64,000 nt of DNA from JBBSEX01 sp038239345 (GCA_038239345.1 JBBSEX010000010.1:167866-231865), one strand, 5' to 3'. Positions 53,762 through 63,049 are shown, numbered from the stretch's first letter. Program-made: numbers and translations. Notes: a model not told the origin generated them from the sequence alone.

Positions 53762-54147
53762 TCGAACGGCTGACACCTCCTGGGGTTCCAACGCCTAGCT
53801 CTCCTTATTCTCCTGCCGTAAGGGCAGGAGATTTTCTGTTCATCTCGGGGCAGGTGCCTTTCGATCGCGAAACAAAACAGATGTCTCTTGGCGACATTCG
53901 CCATGAAACACGGCTGACGCTATCCAATATCAAGGCCATCCTGGAAGGTTGTGGGGCGAAGGTTGAAGATGTAGTGAAGTGCACCGTGTTCTTGAAAGAT
54001 GGCGGCGATTTTCAGGCGATGAACGAAGTGTATGCGGAGTTCTTCGGGAGCGCGAAGCCGGCCCGGTCGACAGTGGAAGTGAAGTTCGTTTCGCCTGGGA
54101 TGAAGATTGAGATCGAGTGCATCGCGTATAGCCCGAAAGGCGCGTAG
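53758..54147 (+). CDS. RidA-family (YjgF/YER057c/UK114) enamine/imine deaminase
   Basis: A 129-residue RidA-family protein that hydrolyses reactive enamine/imine intermediates released by PLP enzymes. Characteristic sequence: SPYSPAVRAGDFLFISGQVP, LSNIKAILEGCGAKVEDVVK, NEVYAEFFGSAKPARSTVEV and the end KIEIECIAYSPKG. The Arg that binds the substrate carboxylate is in PARSTVEV and the Glu in IEIECIA. The start is TTG at 53758, overlapping the upstream stop by 4 bp (TTGA), which makes it the last gene of the mutase operon. The stop abuts the convergent ABC gene. Confidence 0.92.
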   Translation: MIERLTPPGVPTPSSPYSPAVRAGDFLFISGQVPFDRETKQMSLGDIRHETRLTLSNIKAILEGCGAKVEDVVKCTVFLKDGGDFQAMNEVYAEFFGSAKPARSTVEVKFVSPGMKIEIECIAYSPKGA

Positions 54148-54891
54148 TTACTTCGATACCTTTTCGTCGCGCTCCACTTTTCCATCGCGAATGTGGATGA
54201 TGCGGTGGGCGTGCATGGCGATGTCGTGTTCGTGCGTCACCAGCACGATGGTATTACCCTGTTGATAAAGGCGCTCAAACAACGCCATAATTTCGCCGCC
54301 AGTAGCGGAATCAAGGGCGCCAGTGGGTTCATCGGCCAGCAGGATGGACGGCGTGTTAACCAGTGCTCTGGCGATGGCAACGCGTTGGCGCTGTCCGCCC
54401 GATAATTCATTAGGCTTGTGGTACATGCGCTGCTCCAAATCGACGGCACGCAGCGCCATCTTCGCCTTCTCCGAACGAACATCGGACGACATGCCGGCAT
54501 AGATTAAGGGAAGCTCGACGTTATGCAGAGCCGAGGCCCGCGGCAGCAAATTGAATGTTTGAAAAACGAAGCCAATTTCTTTATTGCGAATCTGCGCCAG
54601 CTCATCGTCGTTCATTTCGCTAACCAACCGGCCGGCAAGATAGTAAAGCCCCTTGGACGGGGTATCCAAGCAGCCGATCAGGTTCATCAATGTCGACTTG
54701 CCCGACCCCGACGGGCCCATGATCGCGACGTATTCGCCTTGGCGGATCTCAATATCCACGCCCGACACAGCGTGAATTTCCTGATCGCCCATGACGTAGG
54801 TTTTCCAGAGGTCGTACGTGCGGATTACCACGCCATCGCGCTTAAGCTGCGCGCCGCGCTCCACCAGATTTGCTACCGCCGGATTTGCCAT
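54148..54891 (-). CDS. MacB/LolD-type ABC transporter ATP-binding protein
   Basis: A 247-residue ATPase. Walker A: AIMGPSGSGKSTLMNLIGCL. Q-loop: IGFVFQTFNLLPRASALHNV. ABC signature: LSGGQRQRVAIARALVNTPS. Walker B: ILLADEPTGALDSATGGEIM. H-loop: TIVLVTHEHDIAMHAHR. The LDTPSKGLYYLAGRLVSEMN segment is typical of the MacB/LolD/FtsE group. It follows the membrane-fusion protein gene by 11 bp. No permease gene is present in this operon, so it must use a permease encoded elsewhere or the operon has lost it. Confidence 0.94.
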   Translation of the reverse strand: MANPAVANLVERGAQLKRDGVVIRTYDLWKTYVMGDQEIHAVSGVDIEIRQGEYVAIMGPSGSGKSTLMNLIGCLDTPSKGLYYLAGRLVSEMNDDELAQIRNKEIGFVFQTFNLLPRASALHNVELPLIYAGMSSDVRSEKAKMALRAVDLEQRMYHKPNELSGGQRQRVAIARALVNTPSILLADEPTGALDSATGGEIMALFERLYQQGNTIVLVTHEHDIAMHAHRIIHIRDGKVERDEKVSK

Positions 54892-54902
54892 CAGTCTCTA
54901 TC

Positions 54903-56330
54903 CTATGTTGCCGACGCGTTCGTCTGCACGGGAGGCTTGTTGTCGACCTTAACTTTCGTCTCCGGACGAAGCGTGCGGATCACTTTATAACTACCCGTAA
55001 TGATCTGGTCGCCTTCGTTCAGACCGCTTGCGACTTCGATGTCCGTGGCGCCAGTGATTCCGGTTTCCACCTTGCGGAATTCCGCCTTCTCGCCGGCTAC
55101 GACGAACACACCTTGTATTTCTTCCTTGCGAGCTTTCTCGGCGGCTGGACTCAGGGTTGGCGGGGGTGCGGACCCCGGCTTCGGCTGGGGTTCCAGGTCA
55201 CCCTTTTGCCGCATGGTCAAGGCTTGAATTGGAATAGACAGGGCGTTCTTCCGGTTGGCCGTCGTGATCTTCGACGTGCAGGATAGGCCCGGGCGAATCT
55301 CGTCGGGCGGATTATCGAGTGCGACGACAACCTTGAAATCTTTCGCTTCCTGGCTGGACACCGCGCTCTGCGATGCAGCCACGCCAGTGGAACGAAGAAT
55401 TGCCGTATTACCGATTTCTGTCACGTGACCTTTGAAGGTGCGGTTCGGCATCGCGTCGATCGTCACGTCGGCGATCTGGCCCAGCTTGATGTTGACGATA
55501 TCGGTTTCATCCACCTTCACCTCGGCCGTGATCAACGACATGTCGGCGATCGTCATGATGGTGCTGGCGGAAGAATTCTGAATACCGGGAACCACGGTCT
55601 CGCCGACGCGCACGGGCAAGTTCGTCACCACTCCATCGAGCGGGGCCATCGCGTCATGCTTGGCGAGAAGATCGGCTACGCGGGTGAGGCCAGCCTGGCT
55701 CTGAGCCACGCGTTTCTGCGAAGAAGAGAGTTGCGCCGCGGCTTGCGCGCGATTGGACCGCGCCTGCGATACACGCGTTTCCGCTTCCCGAACTCCAGCC
55801 ACTTGCGCCGACCACAAGGCTCTCTTCTGGTCGTAATCCTGTTGCGCGATCAGCTTGTCTTTGTAGAGCTGTTCCGATCGTTGATAATCCAACCGAAGCC
55901 GTTCCAAGTCGGCCTTATTGCGCTCGACGGTTGCCTGGGCGCTGGCGATGGCATCATCCATCGCTGTCAGCCCGGCCTCGGATGCAGCAGAATCGGCCAA
56001 TGCGGAACTGATGGCGGCTTGTTGCGCCACGACGTCGGCCGCAGCTTGAATCGCTTCGATCCGCGCGACGATCTGATTTTTCCTTACCCGGTCGCCTTCC
56101 TTCACTAACAAACCCGTAATAATACCTTGGGCATTAGCGCTAATATTGATGTAATTTTTGGGCTTAATTTCGCCCGAGGCTGTGACGAGTGAAGTCAGGT
56201 CCTGCCGCGTTGCACGGCCGGTTTGTACAGTTACCACGCCACGTTGGCTCATGCGAATGCTCGCAAAAACACCACCAGCGATGACCAAGCACACCACAAG
56301 GCCTAGAATGATTTTCCATTTACGCTTCAC
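54903..56330 (-). CDS. MacA/HlyD-like periplasmic membrane-fusion protein
   Basis: A 475-residue adaptor of a tripartite efflux/export system. It has an N-terminal membrane anchor (WKIILGLVVCLVIAGGVFAS), a lipoyl half (SGEIKPKNYINISANAQGII, LLVKEGDRVRKNQIVARI), a long alpha-hairpin coiled coil (about residues 90-200), the second lipoyl half (KHDAMAPLDGVVTNLPVRVG), a beta-barrel (LSLITAEVKVDETDIVNIKL) and the membrane-proximal domain (VASGLNEGDQIITGSYKVIR). The order is that of MacA-type adaptors. Together with the ATPase it suggests an export system, substrate unknown; the outer-membrane TolC partner is not in the window. Confidence 0.92.
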   Translation of the reverse strand: MKRKWKIILGLVVCLVIAGGVFASIRMSQRGVVTVQTGRATRQDLTSLVTASGEIKPKNYINISANAQGIITGLLVKEGDRVRKNQIVARIEAIQAAADVVAQQAAISSALADSAASEAGLTAMDDAIASAQATVERNKADLERLRLDYQRSEQLYKDKLIAQQDYDQKRALWSAQVAGVREAETRVSQARSNRAQAAAQLSSSQKRVAQSQAGLTRVADLLAKHDAMAPLDGVVTNLPVRVGETVVPGIQNSSASTIMTIADMSLITAEVKVDETDIVNIKLGQIADVTIDAMPNRTFKGHVTEIGNTAILRSTGVAASQSAVSSQEAKDFKVVVALDNPPDEIRPGLSCTSKITTANRKNALSIPIQALTMRQKGDLEPQPKPGSAPPPTLSPAAEKARKEEIQGVFVVAGEKAEFRKVETGITGATDIEVASGLNEGDQIITGSYKVIRTLRPETKVKVDNKPPVQTNASAT

Positions 56331-56418
56331 GACGGATTAATCCCCCACCACTCTCAAGACGCAGTCAGGACGTCGTGAGTTCGAACTTTCATCGTAACAG
56401 TCTGTTAACGGTAAGTGG

Positions 56419-58647
56419 TTAGCGAACCACCACTTTATCCACCGCTTGATTATCGTAATCGTCGGTGACCCGGACGGCGACAGTGATCTCCGCCGTCGTT
56501 TTTTCGACCTCGACGCGATATTCCAACTGCGACGAATCGGAGAGCCTGGTTGTGGATGGAGCCAGCATCCAGTCTCCTCCATTGACAGAATACTCAGCCT
56601 TATCCAGCGTGCTGCGGGCGTCTTTCGCTTTCCATGTAATCGCCAGTTTTGAGCCTGCCGGGGTGGCCTTCAAGTCGGTGATTTGCGGCGGCGTGTTGTC
56701 CACCAGAAAATGCGCGCTGATTAGTTCGGCGGAGAGAGCATCGGCCGGCGCATTCCCGGTACGGTCGGAGACGGTGACGCGAAGGATATATTCGCCATCG
56801 GGAAAAGCGGTGGAGTCCCAACTGGTGTAGCGTTCGCGAATGTTTTCTTTTAAGATCTTCCAGACGCTTTCATTGACTCCGCGAATTTCCACCTTGGCGG
56901 TTAAAGAGTCGCCGTTATCATCGGTTGCCAGCCAGCGGGCACCGGCCCAGCCTTTAGCGTAAGCGAGTGTCGCGCCGGTTCCATTGTCACCGGATGCAGG
57001 CGGATTGGCGGTTCTTCGCGGTTGGCCGAAGGCTGGCAAGGTTAACGATGGCGTCGCCGTCAGGGTCGATGCGGGTGGCGCGGGGAACCGGTAATTGGCT
57101 GGCGTCACTTCAATCTGCTCTATTACCGGCGCGACGTTCTTGGTTAGATAAGCCAGCTCCAGCGCGGTCAACTCCGGCGTATGACTATCGGATGACGCAA
57201 TCAACGTAGCGCGTATTTGCGCGAAGCGAGCGGCCGGCGAAACCGTTCGCCCCCCGACATCCGCTCCGGTTTTCGCCAAAGGAATCTCGAACCATGGACT
57301 CCAGTTCTTCTGCGCCCGGCTGAGATTTCCCGTGCGGGATTCCAGGCGTATCGTACCGGCATTAAGCTCTCCTTCGTACGTCATCCGGCCCCAGTAAGAG
57401 AACGCGCCACTATCGAAAATGTCGCTTTCAAAAACGCCGTCTTTCTCAGAATTAGGCCCCAGTTGAAACACTTTCCCGATGTTGCCGGTAACCGCGAACA
57501 GCTTGCCATCGTGAGCCGAATAGAAATTGGTAACTTGCGTCGGCGGAACGTTCACCAGCAACGTGTAGGTAGTGGGAGTGTCCAGGCGATAAATATTTCC
57601 CTTATTACCGGTGCCCAGCAGCGGCCTGCCCTGGGCGTCAAATGCGATTGCGTAAACAATGTCTTGTGACTGGCTCCAGATCTTGCGCGGATAGCCATCG
57701 GTGCCGATGCGATAAACTTCAGATCCGCCGGCAATCGAACTAGTGTTGGCCCCGAGGCTCAATGGCGCGGTGATGGCGGGACGCGGAGTGATGGCCACAA
57801 GAGCCACGCCAGGTACACCGGCTGGAGTCACCGCCGGGACGATAGATGGCAGTGGTATCGCAGCCGCGGGAACGCGATTGCCAACGCCCGCCGCGTAGAT
57901 GGATCCGTCTTTCGCTACAGCCACCGCGGTGATTTCCCGCTTGGCGGTTTGGTAAAGAACGAAGCCTTCGCCGGCCGGCGTGATTCGCAGCACCAAGCCG
58001 CTTGGCTCAGTGCCCACCACCAGATTGCCGTCGTTATCAAGCACCAGCGAACGCACGTGCGATTCTTCGGTCCGGAAGAATACCGTACCCTTGCCATCCG
58101 GCGTGACTTTGTGAATCTCCCCCTGATCACCCGTTGCGACATACAGGTTGCCCTGTTTGTCGAAGATGATGCTCCAGATGTATTTTGCCTTGGGATCGTA
58201 GAAGATTTCCGGCTTACCGCCAGTCAGGCGATAGATCTTGCCGTCGGGCGCTGTAGCCGCATAGATCCGGTCTTTAGCGTCGATTGCGATGGCGTGTATT
58301 TCCAGTCCGTCCAGTTCCGCGGCAACACTCGACTTGCCGTTGGAGTCGATGGCAAATAGTTTCGCCGTCGAACTCCCGGGTACTCCGCCGCCTGTGTAGA
58401 GCGTTCCTTTGGAGTCCTGCGCGATGGCCCAGAGATAGGCGGTGGAAGAATCAAACAGTTCTCGTAGCACCGGCGCCAGCGCCAGCATTCCATCGCTGCG
58501 CAGCGACAATCGCTTCAGGCTCCCTTTTTGGAAGTCAGCCATTTCCGTTTGCTGCCAGGTCCGTGTTTCCGCGGCGTGACAGGGAATCATCGCGCCGCTT
58601 GCCACAAGCAACAGCGGCGTGAAAACCGCCAGATTGAGTTTATACAT
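56419..58647 (-). CDS. Exported beta-propeller protein with C-terminal Ig-like region
   Basis: A 742-residue exported protein (signal LNLAVFTPLLLVASGAMIPC). Residues about 60-390 carry repeated propeller blades of the NHL/SMP-30 type (AIDAKDRIYAATAPDGKIYR, FDKQGNLYVATGDQGEIHKV, LDNDGNLVVGTEPSGLVLRI, AFDAQGRPLLGTGNKGNIYR). The rest is beta-rich, with a galactose-binding or Ig-like character (GEYILRVTVSDRTGNAPAD; KLAITWKAKDARSTLDKAEY). No catalytic motif is visible. It starts 3 bp after the S55 peptidase gene on the same strand, so the two are probably co-expressed at the cell envelope. Confidence 0.78.
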   Translation of the reverse strand: MYKLNLAVFTPLLLVASGAMIPCHAAETRTWQQTEMADFQKGSLKRLSLRSDGMLALAPVLRELFDSSTAYLWAIAQDSKGTLYTGGGVPGSSTAKLFAIDSNGKSSVAAELDGLEIHAIAIDAKDRIYAATAPDGKIYRLTGGKPEIFYDPKAKYIWSIIFDKQGNLYVATGDQGEIHKVTPDGKGTVFFRTEESHVRSLVLDNDGNLVVGTEPSGLVLRITPAGEGFVLYQTAKREITAVAVAKDGSIYAAGVGNRVPAAAIPLPSIVPAVTPAGVPGVALVAITPRPAITAPLSLGANTSSIAGGSEVYRIGTDGYPRKIWSQSQDIVYAIAFDAQGRPLLGTGNKGNIYRLDTPTTYTLLVNVPPTQVTNFYSAHDGKLFAVTGNIGKVFQLGPNSEKDGVFESDIFDSGAFSYWGRMTYEGELNAGTIRLESRTGNLSRAQKNWSPWFEIPLAKTGADVGGRTVSPAARFAQIRATLIASSDSHTPELTALELAYLTKNVAPVIEQIEVTPANYRFPAPPASTLTATPSLTLPAFGQPRRTANPPASGDNGTGATLAYAKGWAGARWLATDDNGDSLTAKVEIRGVNESVWKILKENIRERYTSWDSTAFPDGEYILRVTVSDRTGNAPADALSAELISAHFLVDNTPPQITDLKATPAGSKLAITWKAKDARSTLDKAEYSVNGGDWMLAPSTTRLSDSSQLEYRVEVEKTTAEITVAVRVTDDYDNQAVDKVVVR

Positions 58648-58650
58648 TGC

Positions 58651-60495
58651 TTACTTAACCGTGACCTTCAGCGAGTAACTGCCGCTGATCACAAGGTCGA
58701 ATGGAATGGAGGTTTGTTCCTGCGTACTTTCGGGATAGCTAACCAAAGAACGGCTGGCGGTGCGGCCGGTCTGCATCACATTCAAAACGGATGCGGGCAA
58801 GCTGGGCATTGTCTTGTCGTCGGAATAGATCGTTGGGCGAGACTGCACCAGCGACACATACAACTTGTTGTTGCTGCGTTCCTGATTGATCAAGGAAACA
58901 GTCTGCGGAATGTCCATGAAGCGATTCGCGTACAGCGCGCCGCTTTGCATTTTATTGAGCGTATCGGCATCGCTAATTAGGATCCGGTGCTCACCTTTGG
59001 AAAGTCCCGCCGGCAACTTGATATCGACGTTTCGCTCAATGCGATCGCCGCGATAAGGCCGGAGAAATACCTTGATCGGCAGATCTGTTCCGGCTTCCAC
59101 TTCACTGTTGGCGATCCAGGCGTTTTCTACAGTGGCGACGCGCCGGTCAGGCAACAGGTCTACCGTGACATTCACTTTTTTGAGCTTAGGCGTTTGCACG
59201 GAATTCATAAACAGGCGATTGAATTTGTCGCCCCACCAACCGGCGAGCAACATCGGCGTAGGCATCGGCACTTCACTCGGGGCCACCATCGTAGTTAGTG
59301 AAATATTCTCCCGGCCATCGAGTTGTACTTCACCGGTAAGGCGATAAGTGGCCTCTTCGGCGAAATCGTTCAGCCCCTCGATGGAATTGAAGAGCGTCAT
59401 CATCATCAGATAAGGAGTCCATTTCTGATTGACGAAGACGTTGAAGTGTAGATCTTTTTCCTTGCGCAGTTGATTGCCGTCGGTGAACGAGCGCACCTTG
59501 ACATTGACGGGAATCATCTCCGAGGTGGTGCCGAGTTCTCCCATGATCCCGCTATGCCGATCCTGTTTAAGGGACCCGACGATCTCCGTCGCGTTGCCGA
59601 ATTTGTTCGGTTGAAATTGGGAGGAGAGCACCATCAGGATTTCGCCCTTGCTCATCGGCATATCCACCGGCCCGAGATTAAAGAAGGGATGCCCGAAGGC
59701 CAGAATGCGCTTACTGTCGTTATAGGTGACAGTGCCTAACCCCGTCATGCTCATATCGCCCGATACCAGAACGCCGGCTACAGATTCGCCAGGCTGTAAA
59801 GCACTCTGCCAACCGAGCGCGGGCTTTGAGGCGCGCAACGCACCACTCGCGCCGCCTTGTACCGCGGTAACTCCCAACTGCTGAAACATCGGGCCGAACT
59901 CGCGGATACTACGATCGGTGAAACCCGATAAACTGAGCGGCGTTTCAATCGGTACCATGATCGGCGCGTGTTGCGGAAAATTCGGCGAGCTTCCCGCCGC
60001 GACGGCCTGACCCAGCAATCCCAGTGGCACTTCCAAATTGCTACGAGCTTGCACTCTATCCGGCGTACGCGCGTCGGAGGGTTTCGTATCGTCGAAATCT
60101 TTAATCTCAAGCATCAGCTCAATCGGCGTGATTCCACAAATCGCGTCCGGTGAGAAAGTGCTCAAGCGCAGAGCGACGGCGCCAACCAATTTGCCGTCGA
60201 TATAAACCGGACTACCGCTCATGCCCCCGGCGACATTTGTGATCTTAGCTTTGCCGCCCATCTTGCCAAGAATGATGTCCTGCCGCGGGCCCCAGGCATT
60301 CTTCCAGATCCCGATAATTTCAATCGGCACTTCCTCTGGTACGGTTCCGGCAAACACAGTCCAGGCCGTGGCCTGCATACCGGGTTTCAAATCGGATTGC
60401 TTGAAAATCTCTACTTTACCGGCCTTGGGAGGGCCCGGCGCCGCCAGCAGACAGCCCACGCACATAAACGCCAGAGCGGCGCACCGCATCTTCAT
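58651..60495 (-). CDS. SpoIVB-like S55-family peptidase domain protein, exported
   Basis: A 614-residue protein. The ATG at 60495 is chosen because AGAAGG lies 7 nt upstream and a signal peptide follows directly (MKMRCAALAFMCVGCLLAAP); a frame from 60576 lacks both. The N-terminal third is the S55 domain: DLKPGMQATAWTVFAGTVPE, then IPIEI-like strand VPIEIIGIWKNAWGPRQDII, the catalytic-Ser motif NVAGGMSGSPVYIDGKLVGA and CGITPIELML. SpoIVB is a sporulation signalling protease in Bacillus, but S55-domain proteins also occur in non-sporulating acidobacteria with unknown roles. The C-terminal two-thirds are beta-rich and unrecognised. Confidence 0.82.
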   Translation of the reverse strand: MKMRCAALAFMCVGCLLAAPGPPKAGKVEIFKQSDLKPGMQATAWTVFAGTVPEEVPIEIIGIWKNAWGPRQDIILGKMGGKAKITNVAGGMSGSPVYIDGKLVGAVALRLSTFSPDAICGITPIELMLEIKDFDDTKPSDARTPDRVQARSNLEVPLGLLGQAVAAGSSPNFPQHAPIMVPIETPLSLSGFTDRSIREFGPMFQQLGVTAVQGGASGALRASKPALGWQSALQPGESVAGVLVSGDMSMTGLGTVTYNDSKRILAFGHPFFNLGPVDMPMSKGEILMVLSSQFQPNKFGNATEIVGSLKQDRHSGIMGELGTTSEMIPVNVKVRSFTDGNQLRKEKDLHFNVFVNQKWTPYLMMMTLFNSIEGLNDFAEEATYRLTGEVQLDGRENISLTTMVAPSEVPMPTPMLLAGWWGDKFNRLFMNSVQTPKLKKVNVTVDLLPDRRVATVENAWIANSEVEAGTDLPIKVFLRPYRGDRIERNVDIKLPAGLSKGEHRILISDADTLNKMQSGALYANRFMDIPQTVSLINQERSNNKLYVSLVQSRPTIYSDDKTMPSLPASVLNVMQTGRTASRSLVSYPESTQEQTSIPFDLVISGSYSLKVTVK

Positions 60496-60594
60496 GGGGA
60501 CCTTCTTCCTTGCACTAATCGGTTGGAACTCAATCAGTTGGACGGGGCGACGATCGCTCCTGTTCCCATTATCCACGATCTTGCCGGTAAGCCA

Positions 60595-61332
60595 TCAATG
60601 GCTGCCGATGGAATCGCGCACCACGCCGTACTGGCCGCCCCAGGTGTCGGTCATTTTGTTGCGGATCTCCCAGAGCTGCGGGAAAAATTGAACTTGCAAG
60701 CCATTCTGGAGCATCTCCACGGCCCGCCCTTTGAGCGACTTCGCGCCCAACCCAATCGTGCGGTGGATCAACTGCAAGTGGTGGTAGCGAAACTTTTGGA
60801 ATAATTCATCAAACTCGGCAAACGCTTCGGCCACGACGTAAGCGTCGCCGTGATTGTACTCGGTGTCGTAAATTTTCTCGAGAGTGAGTTCGTGTTTGTC
60901 CAGATAATGTTCCTGGAAAGAAGCCCAGAGCGGTTGATGCATCTTCAACAGGACGCGAAACCCGGGTGATTCCTGGCCACTGCCATTGCCCAACTGCAAG
61001 CGAATTTCCTGGTATTCCTTGGGCGACATCGTTTCCAGCAGATTCAACTGCTCCATCATCATTCGCTGGGCGATGTGAACCCGGCGGAACAGGGTTAGAA
61101 CCCGGTTCGTATTCTCTTGCCGCAAGTAATCGTCGATGTCCAGCAGCGTGTATCCCATCAGCTTCATCCACAGCTCTTCTACCTGGTGGACTACCTGGAA
61201 TTGCAGCTCGTCTTTGTTACATAGCGCGCCCAGATCCTTCTGGCAAGACAGCAGAGCGTGGCTGTTGAGATAGACCTCGTAATCAAGCGTGCCTTCGCCG
61301 TTCATGATGGAATAAAAATATTCCCGGTCCAT
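60595..61332 (-). CDS. Tryptophan 2,3-dioxygenase family protein
   Basis: A 245-residue haem enzyme family member that opens the indole ring of tryptophan to N-formylkynurenine. Family features: LDYEVYLNSHALLSCQKDLG, DELQFQVVHQVEELWMKLMG (the FQVVHQ segment with the substrate-contact His), RVHIAQRMMMEQLNLLETMS, and the C-terminal FRYHHLQLIHRTIGLGAKSL with the proximal haem His, then FFPQLWEIRNKMTDTW. The usual SGFQS-type motif is represented by GNGSGQESPGFRVLLKM, which is divergent. The amino acid permease lies 58 bp upstream on the same strand. Other kynurenine-pathway genes are not in the window. Confidence 0.85.
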   Translation of the reverse strand: MDREYFYSIMNGEGTLDYEVYLNSHALLSCQKDLGALCNKDELQFQVVHQVEELWMKLMGYTLLDIDDYLRQENTNRVLTLFRRVHIAQRMMMEQLNLLETMSPKEYQEIRLQLGNGSGQESPGFRVLLKMHQPLWASFQEHYLDKHELTLEKIYDTEYNHGDAYVVAEAFAEFDELFQKFRYHHLQLIHRTIGLGAKSLKGRAVEMLQNGLQVQFFPQLWEIRNKMTDTWGGQYGVVRDSIGSH

Positions 61333-61390
61333 CGTGAGCTACGATTTCTCGGCGCGATATTGAGCGTGAATAGAGAGCAATGTTATTCGA

Positions 61391-62788
61391 TTATCCCATT
61401 TCCGTTTTTGTGGGAATGCGCTTCCGCTTGAATGCCAGGAAGTAGGCGATCGTCAAGAATGCCAGCCATGGTATTCCGGCAATCAAGGTGATACGCATGC
61501 CGTCTACCCACCATGTGGTGATCAAGATTGCCAGCAGTAACGCTGCACCCAGCAGAGACGTAAAGGGGTAACCGATCATCCGCACCGGCAGCGGCGGCAA
61601 TCCGAGCGCTTCCCATCGAGGACGAAAATAAAGGTGCGTGACGAAGATCATAAACCAGACGAATAAGCCGCCGAACAACGAAACGCCGAATAAATAAACG
61701 AACGCGCTGTTAGGAAAGAATAGAGCTACGACCACGGCCAGGGCGAGTCCGGCAGCTGAAATCAGCAGTGCATTCACTGGCGTTCCGCTGTTGGACACAC
61801 GCCCCATGATCTCCGGGGCGTAACCGCCACGGGCGAGCGAGAACATCATCCTGCTGGTCAGATAGAGGTTACAGTTCATGCTGGAAGCGGCCGCCGTGAT
61901 GACGACGAAATTCACAAGGTGCGCGGCGGCGGGAATTCCGATTAAGTGGAAGACTCGCACGAATGGACTCGCCGTTACATCCGCACCCGGTTGGATTTGA
62001 TTCCAAGGTACGATTCCCAGTAACACCGTGATCGAGCCCAGGTAAAACAGCACCAGGCGCCCGACCATCGAACGCATGGCCTTGGGGACTGCCTTTTTCG
62101 GATCGCGAGCCTCGCCGGCAGTAACGGCAACTATCTCCGAGCCGAGGTAGCTGAAGATTACGAAGACCATTGCCATCCAGACGCCGCTGAGTCCCCTGGG
62201 CAGGAAGCCGCCGTGCGCCGTATAGTTGGAAAGTCCGATGGCCGGCTGTGGTCCTAACCCCAACAGGACGGCCAATCCGAAGACGATGAACAAAACGATA
62301 GCCACCACCTTGATCATCGCGAACCAATATTCTATTGATCCGAAACTGCCGACGCTGCGGGCATTGATGTAGACCAACGCCAGGGAAAAACCGACGATCC
62401 ACACCCATTGCGGTGTATTCGGAAACCACCATTGGCAATAGATCGCGATGGCAACGGCTTCCCCACCCGTCGCGATGCACTGCACTGCCCAATACGTGTA
62501 GCGGATCACGAAGCCGGCCCACGGGCTTAGATATAGCTCGGCATAAACTCCGAAGGATCCGGCGGTAGGATGGGCCACCGCCATCTCCGACAGCGCACCG
62601 ATAAAGAGGAAGGCGATGCAGGCGCCGATAACATAGCTGAGAATCACGCCCGGACCAGCCAGGCGCACGGCAAGCGAACTTCCCAGAAAAAGACCGGTGC
62701 CGATTGCCCCGCCGATCGCGATCATGCTGAGCTGTCCGCTGTTCAAGCCGCGAGTGAGTTCCTCATTGCGGTCGACACTCTGTGGCAG
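61391..62788 (-). CDS. APC-family amino acid permease
   Basis: A permease of about 465 residues with 12 hydrophobic helices. Family hallmarks are LSMIAIGGAIGTGLFLGSSL at the N-terminus, GAGVI-like helix 1, LSEMAVAHPTAGSFGVYAEL in helix 3 and FVIFSYLGSEIVAVTAGEAR. It belongs to the GABA/aromatic amino acid permease group. The first recognisable start is TTG at 62746, but conserved upstream residues (NEELTRGLNSGQ) are coded before it. The only start-like codon with a Shine-Dalgarno (GGAGG, 8 nt) before the upstream TAG is CTG at 62788, used here. Substrate could be tryptophan given the adjacent dioxygenase. Confidence 0.87.
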   Translation of the reverse strand: MPQSVDRNEELTRGLNSGQLSMIAIGGAIGTGLFLGSSLAVRLAGPGVILSYVIGACIAFLFIGALSEMAVAHPTAGSFGVYAELYLSPWAGFVIRYTYWAVQCIATGGEAVAIAIYCQWWFPNTPQWVWIVGFSLALVYINARSVGSFGSIEYWFAMIKVVAIVLFIVFGLAVLLGLGPQPAIGLSNYTAHGGFLPRGLSGVWMAMVFVIFSYLGSEIVAVTAGEARDPKKAVPKAMRSMVGRLVLFYLGSITVLLGIVPWNQIQPGADVTASPFVRVFHLIGIPAAAHLVNFVVITAAASSMNCNLYLTSRMMFSLARGGYAPEIMGRVSNSGTPVNALLISAAGLALAVVVALFFPNSAFVYLFGVSLFGGLFVWFMIFVTHLYFRPRWEALGLPPLPVRMIGYPFTSLLGAALLLAILITTWWVDGMRITLIAGIPWLAFLTIAYFLAFKRKRIPTKTEMG

Positions 62789-62840
62789 TTCGTTATCCTC
62801 CCCGTTCGATGATAAGCGAACGGGGAAATTATGGAAGGCG

Positions 62841-63049
62841 ATGGGCTGTATACTGAGGGTCTATAAATGGCGGCTTTTATCTTGGGGATTATTTTTTTAT
62901 TGCCTGGTCACTCCCGTTGCTTTCGTCCTGCGCGCGTTTCGTTGTGATCCCCCGCCCGTGCGCTCCTTCCCAACGCGCAATCCTACCAGCGGACGCTCCG
63001 CGACACGTCGCCTCGAATGGATCGCCAACGGTAGCGGGAGGCACCGAAC
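62841..63049 (+). pseudogene. Possible remnant of a small membrane protein upstream of the carbamoyltransferase
   Basis: In the 260-bp gap before the carbamoyltransferase, a plus-strand frame from an ATG at 62841 reads MGCILRVYKWRLLSWGLFFY followed by CLVTPVAFVLRAFRCDPPPV. A hydrophobic segment ending in (T)P-x3-x-LR and then a D-P motif resembles the small SxtJ-like membrane proteins often found before such carbamoyltransferases. Downstream the frame loses similarity and runs through the carbamoyltransferase start, so it looks decayed or frameshifted. This is a weak call; the gap holds nothing else I can support. Confidence 0.25.
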
